A stretch of 32,191 nt of DNA from Myxococcales bacterium (GCA_003151595.1 PLXW01000123.1:1-32191); one strand, 5' to 3'; positions 1 to 8,307 are shown, counted from the first letter of the stretch. Notes: a model not told the origin generated them from the letters alone. Program-made: numbers and translations.

Positions 1-1040
1 CGCCGAACCCGCACGTGGGCGCCGTCGTCGTGAAGAACGGCGAGGTGATCTCCAAGGGGCATCACGAGCGCGCCGGGGAAGACCACGCCGAGATCGCCGC
101 GCTGAAGGGCGCGGGCGCGAAGGCCAAGGGCGCGACGATCTACGTCACGCTCGAACCGTGCAACCACACGGGGCGCACGCCGCCGTGCACCGACTCGCTC
201 ATCGCCGCGAAGGTGGCGCGCGTCGTCATCGGCTGCCGCGATCCGAACCCGCACGTCGCAGGCGGCGGCGTCGAGAAGCTGCGCGCGGCGGGGATCGACG
301 TCGTCATCGGCGTGCGCGAGCCGGACGCGCGCGCGCTCATCGCGCCGTGGTCGAAGTTCGTGACCAAAGGGCTGCCGTACCTGTCGTTGAAGCTCGCGCT
401 GTCGCTCGACGGGCGCATCGCCACGCGCTCGGGCGCGTCGAAGTGGGTCACGGGCCCCGAAGCGCGCGTGCGTGTGCATGCGTTGCGCGCGGCGCACGAC
501 GCGATCGCGATCGGCATCGGCACCGCGGTGGCGGACGATCCGCGGCTCACCGTGCGCGACGCGCCGGGCGGAAGCCCCGTGCGCGTCGTGTTCGACACGA
601 AGCTCCGGTTGCCGCCGCACGCGCGCCTCGTCGAGAGCGCGGCGGAAGTCCCCACGCTCGTCCTGTGCAGCGTGGACGCGCCGGCGTCGAACGAAGAGGC
701 GCTCGTCACCCGCGGCGTCGAGGTGCTGCGCGCACCGAGCTCGGCTGAGGGGCGAATCGATCCGCAAGCGGCGCTGCGCCTCCTGGCCTCGCGCGGGATC
801 GTGACCCTCATGGTCGAAGGCGGCGCCGAGCTCGCCGGGAGCATCCTCGCCGGCCGCCTGTGTGACGAGCTCCACGCTTTCATCGCGCCGAGCCTCCTGG
901 GCCCCCGCGGGCGGCCGGGCGCGGTCGATTGGGCCGGCCCAGACACCCCCGCCGAGGCCCCGCGCATCGCGAATCCTCGCTGGGAGCTCGTCGGAAGCGA
1001 CGCCTACGTCCACGGCCGCGTTCAGTTCCCGGAGCGTTAG
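1..1040 (+). CDS. ribD: RibD, bifunctional riboflavin deaminase/reductase (5' end outside window)
   Basis: Cytosolic riboflavin-pathway enzyme: it deaminates the pyrimidine produced from GTP, then reduces the ribosyl side chain with NADPH. The open frame is already running at base 3 (PNPHVGAVVV, a standard RibD N-terminal motif), so the true start lies before the window and the GTG at 15 is internal. The deaminase domain shows the zinc/catalytic motif HAE and the second zinc motif PCNHTGRTPPC. The reductase domain begins near SLKLALSLDGRIA and runs to the C-terminus, with VEGG in the substrate/cofactor region. The stop is at 1038-1040. The next gene, def, follows 68 bases downstream on the same strand. 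No FMN riboswitch is visible, but the region where one would lie is outside the window. Both domains look intact. Confidence 0.95.
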   Translation, partial: PNPHVGAVVVKNGEVISKGHHERAGEDHAEIAALKGAGAKAKGATIYVTLEPCNHTGRTPPCTDSLIAAKVARVVIGCRDPNPHVAGGGVEKLRAAGIDVVIGVREPDARALIAPWSKFVTKGLPYLSLKLALSLDGRIATRSGASKWVTGPEARVRVHALRAAHDAIAIGIGTAVADDPRLTVRDAPGGSPVRVVFDTKLRLPPHARLVESAAEVPTLVLCSVDAPASNEEALVTRGVEVLRAPSSAEGRIDPQAALRLLASRGIVTLMVEGGAELAGSILAGRLCDELHAFIAPSLLGPRGRPGAVDWAGPDTPAEAPRIANPRWELVGSDAYVHGRVQFPER

Positions 1041-1108
1041 TGCCCGCCTGGAGGGCGGGTGACCTCGCCAGACGGCCCAACCGGCATTAAGCTCAGTCCA
1101 CGTAGCAA

Positions 1109-1624
1109 ATGGCCATCCGAACCATCCTTCATTACCCGGACAAGCGACTCCGCGAGCACGGCAAGCGCGTCGAGAAGATCACGCCCGAGATTCAGCGCCT
1201 CGTCGACGACATGGCCGAGACCATGTATGCGGCGCCCGGCGTCGGGCTCGCCGCCACGCAGATCGGCGAAGCGGTGCAGATCTTCGTCATCGACATCGCC
1301 GAGCAAGATCAGCCGAGCGACCTCCGCGTCTTCATCAACCCCGAGATCCTGGAGCGCGTCGACGAGGTCACGTGGAACGAGGGGTGCCTCAGCTTCCCCG
1401 GCGTGACCGAAGAGATCGATCGCGCCGCCAAGGTCCGCGTGCGCGCGCAGGACCGCGATGGGAAGTGGTTCGAGCTCGAGGCCGAAGGGCTGCTCGCCGT
1501 CGCGATCCAGCACGAGAACGATCACCTTCAGGGCGTGCTGATGATCGACAAGCTGGGGCCGCTGAAGCGGCGCATTCTCGATCGCAAGATGAAGAAGCGC
1601 GCCGAAGAGCGCGCGGCCCCCTGA
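1109..1624 (+). CDS. def: Peptide deformylase
   Basis: Removes the formyl group from the initiator methionine of nascent proteins; a cytosolic metalloenzyme with Fe or Zn. At 171 residues it has the normal length. All three family motifs are present: GVGLAATQIG, EGCLSFPG with the metal-binding Cys93, and QHENDHL, which supplies His135, catalytic Glu136 and His139. The ATG at 1109 starts directly at the conserved MAIRTILHYPD segment, and there is no better start nearby. The gene follows ribD on the same strand and converges with the FHA gene, with only 9 bases between the two stop codons, so any terminator would have to lie within coding sequence. Confidence 0.96.
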   Translation: MAIRTILHYPDKRLREHGKRVEKITPEIQRLVDDMAETMYAAPGVGLAATQIGEAVQIFVIDIAEQDQPSDLRVFINPEILERVDEVTWNEGCLSFPGVTEEIDRAAKVRVRAQDRDGKWFELEAEGLLAVAIQHENDHLQGVLMIDKLGPLKRRILDRKMKKRAEERAAP

Positions 1625-1633
1625 CGGTGCCGA

Positions 1634-3700
1634 CTACCGCGCGCGCTTGAAGAGCGCCGGGTCGAGCTTGATCCCTCGCGCCGCGAAGTCCGCCATCGCG
1701 CGCGGCTGAGCGCCGGTCGACTGGTACGTGCCGTCGGCGCCCGAGGCGTCGGGGACGAACACGAACAGATCGCGCGGTCCCTTCCCTTCGTACCCCGCGA
1801 CCTCCGAGATGCGCAGGATGCGCGCGCGGCCGTCGGCCAGCGTGGTCAGCTCGATGGCGATGTCGAACGCTTCGGCGATGCACTCGCGCGCCGCTTCCAG
1901 CTCGAGCCCCGGACGCGCCATCGCCAGCTGCGAGGCGAAGCGCGCGAGGAGCTGACGGAGCGAAGGCGCAGCCCCCGCCGCGACCACCCCTTCGGCCCCT
2001 TCGCCGATCGCTTCGACGATCGCCGCCGTCGTCCCCGCGGGGATGCTCGACAGGATCATGCGATCGGGGCGCATCCGCGCCGCCGCGCGCACGGCCTCTT
2101 CACTCGCCTTCGGACGCGCATCGGCCAGCGAGAGCGCGATCACGTGCGCCTGCGGCATCTGCACTTCTTCCACGTCGGACAGGAGCGCGACGCGCTCACC
2201 GGCAGGCGCGGCCGACACGAGCGCGGCGACGAGGAGCGACGTCGACGTCCCCGAGGGGGCGCTGGCGAGCACGTTCGCGCGCGCTTGCACGCACGCATCG
2301 AGGAACACCGCCATCGGCCGCGACATCGCGTTCGAGCGGACGAGATCTTCGAGCGTCGCGTCGACCTTGCGGCGCTTGCGAATGATGAGGGCGTGCGCGA
2401 CCGACGCCGGCGGCGCGACCGCGATCATGTGCGCGCCACGCGACAGACGACGCTCGATGACGAGCTCACCGAGCTTCACCGCGTCGCCCGCCTGGTGCGC
2501 GAGGCGCAGGATGATCCGCCCGAGCGCTTCGTCGCTCGTGAAGGCGGCGTCGGCGTGCACGAGCGTGTTCTGCCGGACGGCGAGCACCTGATCGTTTCGC
2601 GTGCACTGAATCTCCGTGACCTCGTCGTCCTCGAGCAGCGCCGCGATCGGCCCCAGCGCCACGAGCTCGCGATGCGCGTCGGCCGCGAGCGAGTCGAGGT
2701 CGGTCCCCTCGGGGGCCTCCCCCTCTTCGCGCATCGCCGCCGCTTGTTCCTTCGCGGTCTTCTCGATCGACTGCGCGAGCGCTTCGTCCACGACGGGCGA
2801 CGCGCGGAGGGCCGCGAGATCGATCGTGTCGGCGATGCGATCGACCAGCGTGATGAGCGCGAGCCTTCGCCCGGCTTGCGCTGCCGTCTCGCGCGGCGCG
2901 ACGCGCGGAGCCGCCGTCGCGATCACCATGGGCGGCGCGACGAGCTGAGCCTGCGCCGCGGGCGACGTCACCGCCGCTTGCTGCGGAGGAACGGGCGCCA
3001 CCTGTCCCGCCGCGGACGCGACGGTCGAAGGCGAGCGCTGTTGCGCTGACTGCGCGGTGTTTCGCTGCTGCTGCTGCTGCTGCTGCTGTTGCTGCTGCGG
3101 GTTCCCTTGAAGCGCGAGCGTTTGCCCGCGCGCCACGTTCGCCGACGGTGCCGGAGCCGGCCTCGGCGCAGGTTGCGCGGCGGGCGCCTTCGGCGGCGGG
3201 GGAATGTCTTCTTCCTCGCGCTCGGCGTAGGCGGCGCCACCGGCGCCGGCGCCCTGGCTCAACATGCGCGGCGCCTGCTGCGGCGCCATCGCCGGCGGAG
3301 GGGGCGCGGGGGGAACGGGCTGCTGCGCAGGCGGATTGGGCTGATTGCGCGCGAGCGTTCGCACCGACTCGTCGTTGTCGTTGTTGGCGGCCACGTCGCC
3401 GCCGCTCGCGCCACCGGCATCGAGGCGAAGCACGAAGTCGCCGATGTAGATCTTGTCGCCTTCGCGAACGATCGTCGCCTGGGCGATCTTCCGACCGTTC
3501 ACGTACGTGCCGTTCGTGCTCTTGAGGTCAGTCACGATGAACCGGCCGTCGCGGTAGAGCAGACGCGCGTGATGCTTCGAGACGTTCCCCTTCGGGAGCA
3601 TCAGGTCGTTCCCTTGAACGCGCCCGACGTTGATCTCGTTCTTGTCGAAAGTCTCTCTACGCTCAGCGCCACCCTTCTCGCTGATGATGATCGAAAACAT
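1634..3700 (-). CDS. FHA-domain protein fused to a degenerate CpaF/VirB11-like ATPase core
   Basis: Protein of 688 residues. Residues 1 to about 95 form a forkhead-associated domain (phosphothreonine-peptide binding) with the usual VGR, SKHHARL and STNGTYVNG motifs. A low-complexity Pro/Ala/Gln linker follows, including a run of 11 Gln near residues 201-212. From about residue 285 the layout is that of CpaF, the secretion/pilus ATPase, including segments comparable to its DEVTEI and RMRPDR regions. The nucleotide site is broken: where CpaF has GTGSGKTT this protein has SAPSGTSTS, with Ser486 at the Walker A lysine position, and the usual GEVRGGE and STIHA segments read SSIPAGT and VAAGA. I infer a non-hydrolysing regulator or scaffold that binds phosphorylated partners. 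No pilus or tad genes are adjacent. The ATG at 3698-3700 starts the FHA fold directly, with an AGGA about 12 bases upstream. Confidence 0.85.
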   Translation of the reverse strand: MFSIIISEKGGAERRETFDKNEINVGRVQGNDLMLPKGNVSKHHARLLYRDGRFIVTDLKSTNGTYVNGRKIAQATIVREGDKIYIGDFVLRLDAGGASGGDVAANNDNDESVRTLARNQPNPPAQQPVPPAPPPPAMAPQQAPRMLSQGAGAGGAAYAEREEEDIPPPPKAPAAQPAPRPAPAPSANVARGQTLALQGNPQQQQQQQQQQQRNTAQSAQQRSPSTVASAAGQVAPVPPQQAAVTSPAAQAQLVAPPMVIATAAPRVAPRETAAQAGRRLALITLVDRIADTIDLAALRASPVVDEALAQSIEKTAKEQAAAMREEGEAPEGTDLDSLAADAHRELVALGPIAALLEDDEVTEIQCTRNDQVLAVRQNTLVHADAAFTSDEALGRIILRLAHQAGDAVKLGELVIERRLSRGAHMIAVAPPASVAHALIIRKRRKVDATLEDLVRSNAMSRPMAVFLDACVQARANVLASAPSGTSTSLLVAALVSAAPAGERVALLSDVEEVQMPQAHVIALSLADARPKASEEAVRAAARMRPDRMILSSIPAGTTAAIVEAIGEGAEGVVAAGAAPSLRQLLARFASQLAMARPGLELEAARECIAEAFDIAIELTTLADGRARILRISEVAGYEGKGPRDLFVFVPDASGADGTYQSTGAQPRAMADFAARGIKLDPALFKRAR
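3064..3098 (-). repeat. CTG/CAG triplet repeat encoding polyglutamine
   Basis: Eight uninterrupted CTG triplets (3065-3088) followed by TTG and two more CTG. On the minus strand they encode 11 consecutive glutamines in the linker of the FHA/CpaF-like protein. Near-uniform CAG codon use makes this a slippage-prone microsatellite. Changes by whole triplets would alter linker length without breaking the frame. Confidence 0.9.
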
Positions 3701-4035
3701 TTCGGATCGTCCTATCGAGACCGTGAAAAGGGATGGAAGCCTAGGGAAACCGAGAGAAGCGCGGGGTTCACGCCGGCCGCACGCCCGGATTCGCCACGGG
3801 CACGCGCAGCGCTCAATTGCGGATTGTCGAGCGCTGGCGCGCGGCGTGTCAATCTCATCGCGATCAAAGACGAACTAAGGGGGGTTAAATGGCGAAAGGC
3901 AGCGGGGAATCCCACGCTGCCTTCGACCGAGGTCCTACGAGAAGTACTTAAAGAACGGCGCGATCACAGCCTCGTGGGTCGCCGGGTCCCGGCCCGGCTC
4001 CGTTCACGAGTTGGCATCGTCGAATCTCGCTTCGC
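3701..4035. other. Intergenic region between two minus-strand genes, no gene seen
   Basis: This 335-base stretch lies upstream of the FHA gene and downstream of the 60-residue minus-strand gene. Open frames crossing it are Arg-rich and match no family I know. It presumably holds the FHA-gene promoter, but I see no convincing -35/-10 pair or sigma-54 site, and no T-tailed terminator hairpin. Confidence 0.5.
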
Positions 4036-4218
4036 TCACGAAGCGTCGCGGCGTCCCTTCACTTCGGTGGCGACCATTCCGAGAAGCTCGCTGGCGAGCG
4101 ACATCACGTCGCGCTCGGCGTAGCCGCTCGAGCGGAGCTCGCGGTAAATCGTCTTTGCAAGGATCGCGAGGGCGCGCGGATCGCGTGCGCCGTGCGTTTC
4201 GTCGAACGGGAGTGCCAT
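4036..4218 (-). CDS. Small conserved-looking hypothetical protein (60 aa)
   Basis: A 60-residue, soluble, probably helical protein whose amino-acid use is normal for a real gene rather than the Arg/Ala-rich pattern of shadow frames. It reads as two amphipathic helical stretches (ALAILAKTIYRELRSSGY and ERDVMSLASELLGMVATEV) followed by a basic tail. There is no signal peptide, membrane segment or cysteine. I do not recognise the family and assign no function. The ATG at 4216-4218 is the only good start. The gene is divergent from the membrane-protein gene at 4435, with 216 bases between the two start codons. Confidence 0.65.
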   Translation of the reverse strand: MALPFDETHGARDPRALAILAKTIYRELRSSGYAERDVMSLASELLGMVATEVKGRRDAS

Positions 4219-4267
4219 TGGTCGCTACCCTCTACAAGCCTCGTGCCATCGCGACTGTGGCGACGAA

Positions 4268-4294
4268 CCCCCTAAAAGGCCATTTTTTTGGGGG
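4268..4294. promoter_or_regulatory. Inverted repeat with A/T and G/C tracts between divergent genes
   Basis: CCCCC followed by TAAAA, a short GGCCA centre, then seven T and GGGGG. The arms can form a hairpin of about nine pairs. It lies between the divergent starts at 4218 and 4435. It could be an operator or 5'-UTR hairpin for either gene; a terminator is less likely because no gene ends here. Confidence 0.35.
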
Positions 4295-4434
4295 CTCAGG
4301 CGAGCAGGTGCGAACGCGCATGCCCATCGCAGGCGCGTCATCCGCGAACGCGTCTTCGCATTTCGCTCGTTTGCGGGTGAGCCGGAGTGCGCGAGCGGCC
4401 CTACGAAAATGCTAGCGTCCGCGGCCATCGCGCG

Positions 4435-5835
4435 ATGACGACCGCTTCTCTTTTCGAAGGCTTCACGACGCCCGCCTCACGCAAGCGTCGCCTCGCGATC
4501 GCGACCTTCATCTACGTGGCGTGCACGATCGCGTTCGCGTCGCTCTGCGCGCGCCAGACGCTGACCGAGCACACGCCGTTCAATCACTACGCGCTGCAGG
4601 CCGAGGCGTGGCTTCACGGGCGGCAAGATCTGGAGAACGGCCCGCCGGCGTACGCGCAGGGGAACGACTTCGCGGTCTTCGAAGGGAAGACGTACATCAG
4701 CTTCCCGCCGTTCCCGGCGCTGCTGATGCTCCCGTTCGTGGCGATGTCGGGGAGCGCGGAGAACTTTCGCGACGGGCAGTTCATCCTGTGGCTCGCGGGG
4801 CTGGCGCCGGCATTTCTCTTTCTGATCCTGGAGAAGCTTCGTCGCCCGGATGCGAGCGGCGTCGCGCGTTCCACGCGATCGGAGACCGCGAACGTGGTGC
4901 TGGCGGTGCTCTTCGCGCTGGGGACGGTCTACTGCTTCACCGCCGTGCAAGGGACTGTGTGGTTCGCGGCACAGGTCGCGGGGACGGGCGTCTTCGCGCT
5001 GTACGTTCTGTTCGCGCTCGACGCGGAGCGGCCACTCCTGGCCGGCGTGTTCCTGGCGTGCGCGTACATGACGCGCCCTCCGATGCTCCTCGCGGCGACG
5101 CTCTTCGCGCTGGAAGCGATCCGCGTGTGCACGCGCGACGGGCTGCCGGAGGACGGATCGTTCGTCGCGCGCCTTCAGTCGACGTGGTCGCGCCTCGACA
5201 AAGCGAAGCTGGTGCGCGCGTACGTTCTCTTCGCAATTCCGATCCTGGTCGCGTTCGCGATCCTCTCGGTGATGAACCACGGCCGCTTCAAGACGTGGGA
5301 CCCGACCGTGGGGCATCAGTACCTGACGGTGGTGTGGGCCGGGCGCATGAAGAAGTGGGGCCTCTTCGGGCTCCACTACCTGTCGAAGAACCTCGGCGTC
5401 GCGCTCACCGTCTTGCCGTGGCTCCCCGCGCGGCCTGCGCCGGCGGGCGCCGCGCCGTTCGTGATCAACGAGCACGGGCTCGCGCTGTGGTTCACGACGC
5501 CGCTCTACTTGTGGATCCTTTGGCCGCGCCGCAACCGCGGGAACGGTTGGCTTTACGCCGTCGTCGCGATCTCGGCCGCGCTCCCTGCGTTCCTCGACCT
5601 GCTCTACCAGAACAGCGGATGGCGTCAGTTCGGCTACCGCTTCTCGAACGACTACGCGGTGCTCCTCTTCGTGCTCCTCGCCCTCGGCGATCGCACGATG
5701 GGGTGGCTCTTCCGCACGGCGGCTGCGTGGAGCATCGCGTGGAACGTCTTCGGTGCGATCTCGTTCGACCGACGAGGCTACGATCACTTCTACTTTCGTG
5801 AGGGCTCGCAGACGGTCCTCTACCAAGCCGACTGA
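4435..5835 (+). CDS. Polytopic membrane protein, glycosyltransferase-39/ArnT-like
   Basis: About 466 residues with roughly nine or ten hydrophobic segments. The first spans about residues 20-40 and is followed by an extracytoplasmic loop with conserved-looking HYALQAEAWLHGRQDLENGP and TYISFPPFPALLMLPF. This layout matches lipid-phosphate-sugar-dependent glycosyltransferases of the GT-C fold, whose catalytic acidic residue lies in the first loop. Here an Asp/Glu-rich stretch is present, but the residue cannot be assigned by eye. The ATG at 4435 (MTTASLFEG) is preferred over upstream in-frame codons at 4387, whose sequence is Arg-rich and unlikely to be coding. The PEBP-like gene follows 4 bases after the stop, so the two are probably co-transcribed. 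Donor and acceptor are unknown. Confidence 0.65.
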   Translation: MTTASLFEGFTTPASRKRRLAIATFIYVACTIAFASLCARQTLTEHTPFNHYALQAEAWLHGRQDLENGPPAYAQGNDFAVFEGKTYISFPPFPALLMLPFVAMSGSAENFRDGQFILWLAGLAPAFLFLILEKLRRPDASGVARSTRSETANVVLAVLFALGTVYCFTAVQGTVWFAAQVAGTGVFALYVLFALDAERPLLAGVFLACAYMTRPPMLLAATLFALEAIRVCTRDGLPEDGSFVARLQSTWSRLDKAKLVRAYVLFAIPILVAFAILSVMNHGRFKTWDPTVGHQYLTVVWAGRMKKWGLFGLHYLSKNLGVALTVLPWLPARPAPAGAAPFVINEHGLALWFTTPLYLWILWPRRNRGNGWLYAVVAISAALPAFLDLLYQNSGWRQFGYRFSNDYAVLLFVLLALGDRTMGWLFRTAAAWSIAWNVFGAISFDRRGYDHFYFREGSQTVLYQAD

Positions 5836-5839
5836 CACG

Positions 5840-6388
5840 ATGCGAAGGATCGCCTGCTCACTCCTCGTCGCCGCGGCCGGTGCGTGCGTGCCGCAAGGGG
5901 GCCCCGCGCCATCGGCGCCGCCGGGGAAGAGCGCGTCGTCGATCACGGTGACGAGCAAGTCGTTCTCGAGCGGCGGACAGATCCCGGTCGATCTCTCGTG
6001 CGACGGGAAGAACGTCTCGCCGCAGCTCACGTGGAGCGCGCCGCCGGAGGGGACCAAGGCGCTGGTGATCGTCGTCGATGATCCGGACGCGTCAGCGGGG
6101 ACGTTCACGCACTGGGTCGTGATCGACTTGCCGGCGTCCGAGCTGGTGCTCGCCGAAGGGGCCGACCCCACGACGCTCGGCGCGAAGGTCGCGCAGAACG
6201 ATTTCCACAACGTCCGCTACGACGGCCCCTGCCCTCCCCGGGGCGATCTTCACCGCTACCAGTTCAGCGTGTACGCCACCGACGCCGCGCTGCCGCTGAG
6301 CGAGAGCGCGACGCGCGCCGACGTCGACGAAGCGCTCAGCGGCCACGTCCTCGGCATGGGCACGCTCATCGGCACCTTCGCGCACTGA
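5840..6388 (+). CDS. YbhB/YbcL-type PEBP (Raf kinase inhibitor-like) lipoprotein
   Basis: A 182-residue protein with a lipoprotein signal peptide: basic start MRRIACSLLVA and a lipobox ending at AAGAC, so it is probably anchored by the Cys near position 16. The remainder is a complete phosphatidylethanolamine-binding-protein fold of the bacterial YbhB/YbcL type. It shows the family motifs SPQLTWSAPPEGTKAL, VVDDPDA, HWVVIDLP, YDGPCPPRGDLHRYQF and the C-terminal GTLIGTF. The bacterial members are structurally known but functionally obscure. The ATG at 5840 lies 4 bases after the preceding stop, and choosing it gives a proper signal peptide, unlike upstream in-frame starts. The YkgJ-like gene starts 10 bases further on, which suggests an operon. 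Confidence 0.9.
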   Translation: MRRIACSLLVAAAGACVPQGGPAPSAPPGKSASSITVTSKSFSSGGQIPVDLSCDGKNVSPQLTWSAPPEGTKALVIVVDDPDASAGTFTHWVVIDLPASELVLAEGADPTTLGAKVAQNDFHNVRYDGPCPPRGDLHRYQFSVYATDAALPLSESATRADVDEALSGHVLGMGTLIGTFAH

Positions 6389-6398
6389 CGGCGGGCAC

Positions 6399-6875
6399 GT
6401 GGCGCGTCCTCGATCGCAGCCGTGGAAGAGCAGCCCCGAGCGGGGAGAGCTTCGCGCGATCTATGCGCGCGTGGACACGAGGCTCGCGACGTACTCGTGC
6501 GACGCGAGCACCGAGTGCTGCCGCTTCGGGGTGACGGGGCGCGAGCCGTACGTGACGCCCGTGGAGATGGCGGAGGTGGCGCACGCCATCGCCGCGTGCG
6601 GCTTCCCGACGCAGGCGGCGCGATCGCCGCGGACGCTCCCGATGGCCGACGCCGAGCGCCGGTGCCCGATGCTCGAAGACAGCGGGCGGTGCCGGATCTA
6701 CGAGTCGCGCCCGCTCGGGTGCCGCACGTTCTTCTGCGACCGGGCGCACGGTGACATGAAGCGCTTCCCGCGTGACGAGTTGAACCGGGCCGCGCGCGAC
6801 GTCGCCGACCTCGCTGCGCGCTACGCACCGCGCGATCCGGGCGCCCGCCCCTTCACGCGCGCGCTGAAGCGCTGA
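6399..6875 (+). CDS. YkgJ-family cysteine-cluster protein
   Basis: A 158-residue cytosolic protein of the YkgJ/CxxCxxCC family, which binds a metal or Fe-S cluster through a conserved cysteine set. Visible cysteines are in CDASTECCRFG, RCPMLEDSGRCRIYESRPLGCRTFFC, matching the family order. The role of the family is not established; proposals include metal sequestration or Fe-S binding. The likely start is GTG at 6399, ten bases after the previous stop; no strong ribosome-binding site is visible, and I see no better start before the first conserved Cys. It lies in the middle of a tight co-directional run between the PEBP lipoprotein and the MEMO-family gene. Confidence 0.85.
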   Translation: MARPRSQPWKSSPERGELRAIYARVDTRLATYSCDASTECCRFGVTGREPYVTPVEMAEVAHAIAACGFPTQAARSPRTLPMADAERRCPMLEDSGRCRIYESRPLGCRTFFCDRAHGDMKRFPRDELNRAARDVADLAARYAPRDPGARPFTRALKR

Positions 6876-6906
6876 CCCGCGCGCGGCGCGATATGCTCTC
6901 TGGAAG

Positions 6907-8160
6907 ATGCACACTCGTCTGACGCGTCCTCGCCTGCGCCCCGTCGAGTCGATCGTGATCCCCGACGCGCAGGACGGAAAGCTCCTGGTCCTTCGCGACA
7001 CGCAAGGCGTCACGTCGGCGAACGCGACGCTCCCGCCGGCGCTCGTGCCGATCGTGGCGCGCTTCGACGGGTCGCGGACGTGCGAAGAGATCGCGAGCGA
7101 GTCGTCGCGCGAGCTGGGCGAAGAGGTCCCGGTCGATCTCGTGGTGAGGCTGGCGAACGATCTCGATCAGGCGCTGTTCCTCCACGGGCCGCGGTACGAG
7201 GAGGCGCTCGCGGAGATCGCGAGTCACTTCGCCGACGCCCCGGTTCGCGCCGCGTCGCACGCCGGCGGCGCGTACTTCGACGACGCGCACGCGCTCCGGA
7301 AGTACCTCGACGACAAGTGTCTCGAAGCCGCCAAGGAGTGGGACTCCGAAGAGCCCGCGCAGAACCCCGCGGGGAAGCTCGTCGCGCTCGTCGCGCCGCA
7401 CATCGATCCGTGGCGAGGCGCGGTCGGCTACGGCCACGCGTACGGCGCGATGCAGCGCGCGCTCGAGACGCAGAAGGTGAAGACGTTCATTCTGCTCGGC
7501 ACGTCGCACGCGCCAATGCGCCAGCCGTTCGCGCTTTGCAGAAAGGGGTTCGCGACGCCGCTGGGGACGATGAACCCCGCGCTCGACGCGATCGACGCGC
7601 TGGCGAAGGCGGCGAATTTCGATCCGTACGCCGACCTCTTGAATCACAAGCGCGAGCACTCGCTCGAGTTCCAGGTCGTGTTTCTGAAGCATCTGCTGGG
7701 GGACAGCGACGCCAAGATCGTGCCGGTGCTCGCGGGGCTCGGAGAGCATCAGACGCGGGCGAGCGATCCGTCGGGCGACGACGGGGTGGAGAAGTTCCTG
7801 GGCGCGCTGCGAGGGATCGTCGAGGCGAGCGACGGGCACACGGTGCTCGTCGCCGGCGCGGACCTCGCGCATATCGGTCCGCGCTTTGGAGACGCGCCGC
7901 CGAGCGACGAGCGTCTCGCCGATCTCGACGCGACGGACCGAGCGTCGCTGGAGCGCGCGGTTGCGCCGGATGCGCGCGAGTTCTGGGACCACGTCGCGAG
8001 GGATCTCGACACGCGGAGGGTGTGCGGGCTGGCGCCGATCTACTCGCTGCTGCGGGCGTTGCCGGGCGGGGCGCGGGGGAGCGTGCTGCATTACGAGCAG
8101 ACGATCGACGCGGAAGACCGCTCGGTGGTGAGCCACGCCGCGCTCGGGTACTTCGCGTGA
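6907..8160 (+). CDS. MEMO-family protein (AmmeMemoRadiSam system protein B type)
   Basis: A 417-residue cytosolic protein. Residues from about 35 to 100 look like a small PqqD-like winged-helix module (LPPALVPIVARFDGSRTCEEIA). From about 155 it is a MEMO domain, related to extradiol dioxygenases, with the metal-site motifs APHIDPWRGAVGYGHAY, LGTSHAP, KREHSLEFQ and GADLAHIGPRF. The His residues in these motifs form the expected metal site. In many bacteria MEMO is encoded with an AMMECR1-domain protein and a radical SAM enzyme; neither partner is adjacent here. The ATG at 6907 has GGAAG directly before it and gives a natural N-terminus. The biochemical reaction in bacteria is unknown. Confidence 0.88.
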   Translation: MHTRLTRPRLRPVESIVIPDAQDGKLLVLRDTQGVTSANATLPPALVPIVARFDGSRTCEEIASESSRELGEEVPVDLVVRLANDLDQALFLHGPRYEEALAEIASHFADAPVRAASHAGGAYFDDAHALRKYLDDKCLEAAKEWDSEEPAQNPAGKLVALVAPHIDPWRGAVGYGHAYGAMQRALETQKVKTFILLGTSHAPMRQPFALCRKGFATPLGTMNPALDAIDALAKAANFDPYADLLNHKREHSLEFQVVFLKHLLGDSDAKIVPVLAGLGEHQTRASDPSGDDGVEKFLGALRGIVEASDGHTVLVAGADLAHIGPRFGDAPPSDERLADLDATDRASLERAVAPDAREFWDHVARDLDTRRVCGLAPIYSLLRALPGGARGSVLHYEQTIDAEDRSVVSHAALGYFA

Positions 8161-8234
8161 CGCGGGGGTTCGCGTGCGAGAGTGATTCGCGTAGTTGACA
8201 GAGCCGCGGGTGAACGCTAAGTCACCGCTCCGTT

Positions 8235-8306
8235 GCGGGAGTAACTCAGTGGTAGAGTGCCACCTTGCCAAGGTGGACGTCGAGGGTTCGAATCCCTTCT
8301 CCCGCT
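8235..8306 (+). tRNA. tRNA-Gly (anticodon GCC)
   Basis: A complete cloverleaf can be drawn. The acceptor stem GCGGGAG pairs with CTCCCGC (8299-8305) and the D arm is ACTC/GAGT. The anticodon arm CCACC/GGTGG carries loop TTGCCAA with GCC at 8267-8269. The T arm is GAGGG/CCCTT with loop TTCGAAT, and the discriminator base is T at 8306. CCA is not encoded. The 3' end is shared with a 17-bp near-repeat at 13620-13636, so this gene served as the insertion site of the following island. Confidence 0.97.
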
Positions 8307-8307
8307 C
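8291..8307 (+). repeat. attL-like repeat in the tRNA-Gly 3' end
   Basis: AATCCCTTCTCCCGCTC covers the 3' side of the T arm and the acceptor stem of tRNA-Gly. It matches 13620-13636 at 16 of 17 positions, with a 12-base perfect core (8296-8307). A broken tyrosine integrase begins 41 bases away, the classic arrangement of a tRNA-targeting island. Confidence 0.75.

Noticed and set aside
4477..6210. Minus-strand open frame of 577 codons opposite the membrane-protein gene
   Set aside because: Composition is Arg/Glu-rich shadow sequence with no recognisable fold; the plus strand carries a polytopic membrane protein and a PEBP lipoprotein.
6853..8271. Minus-strand frame opposite the MEMO gene
   Set aside because: A shadow frame that also runs through the tRNA gene; no family features.
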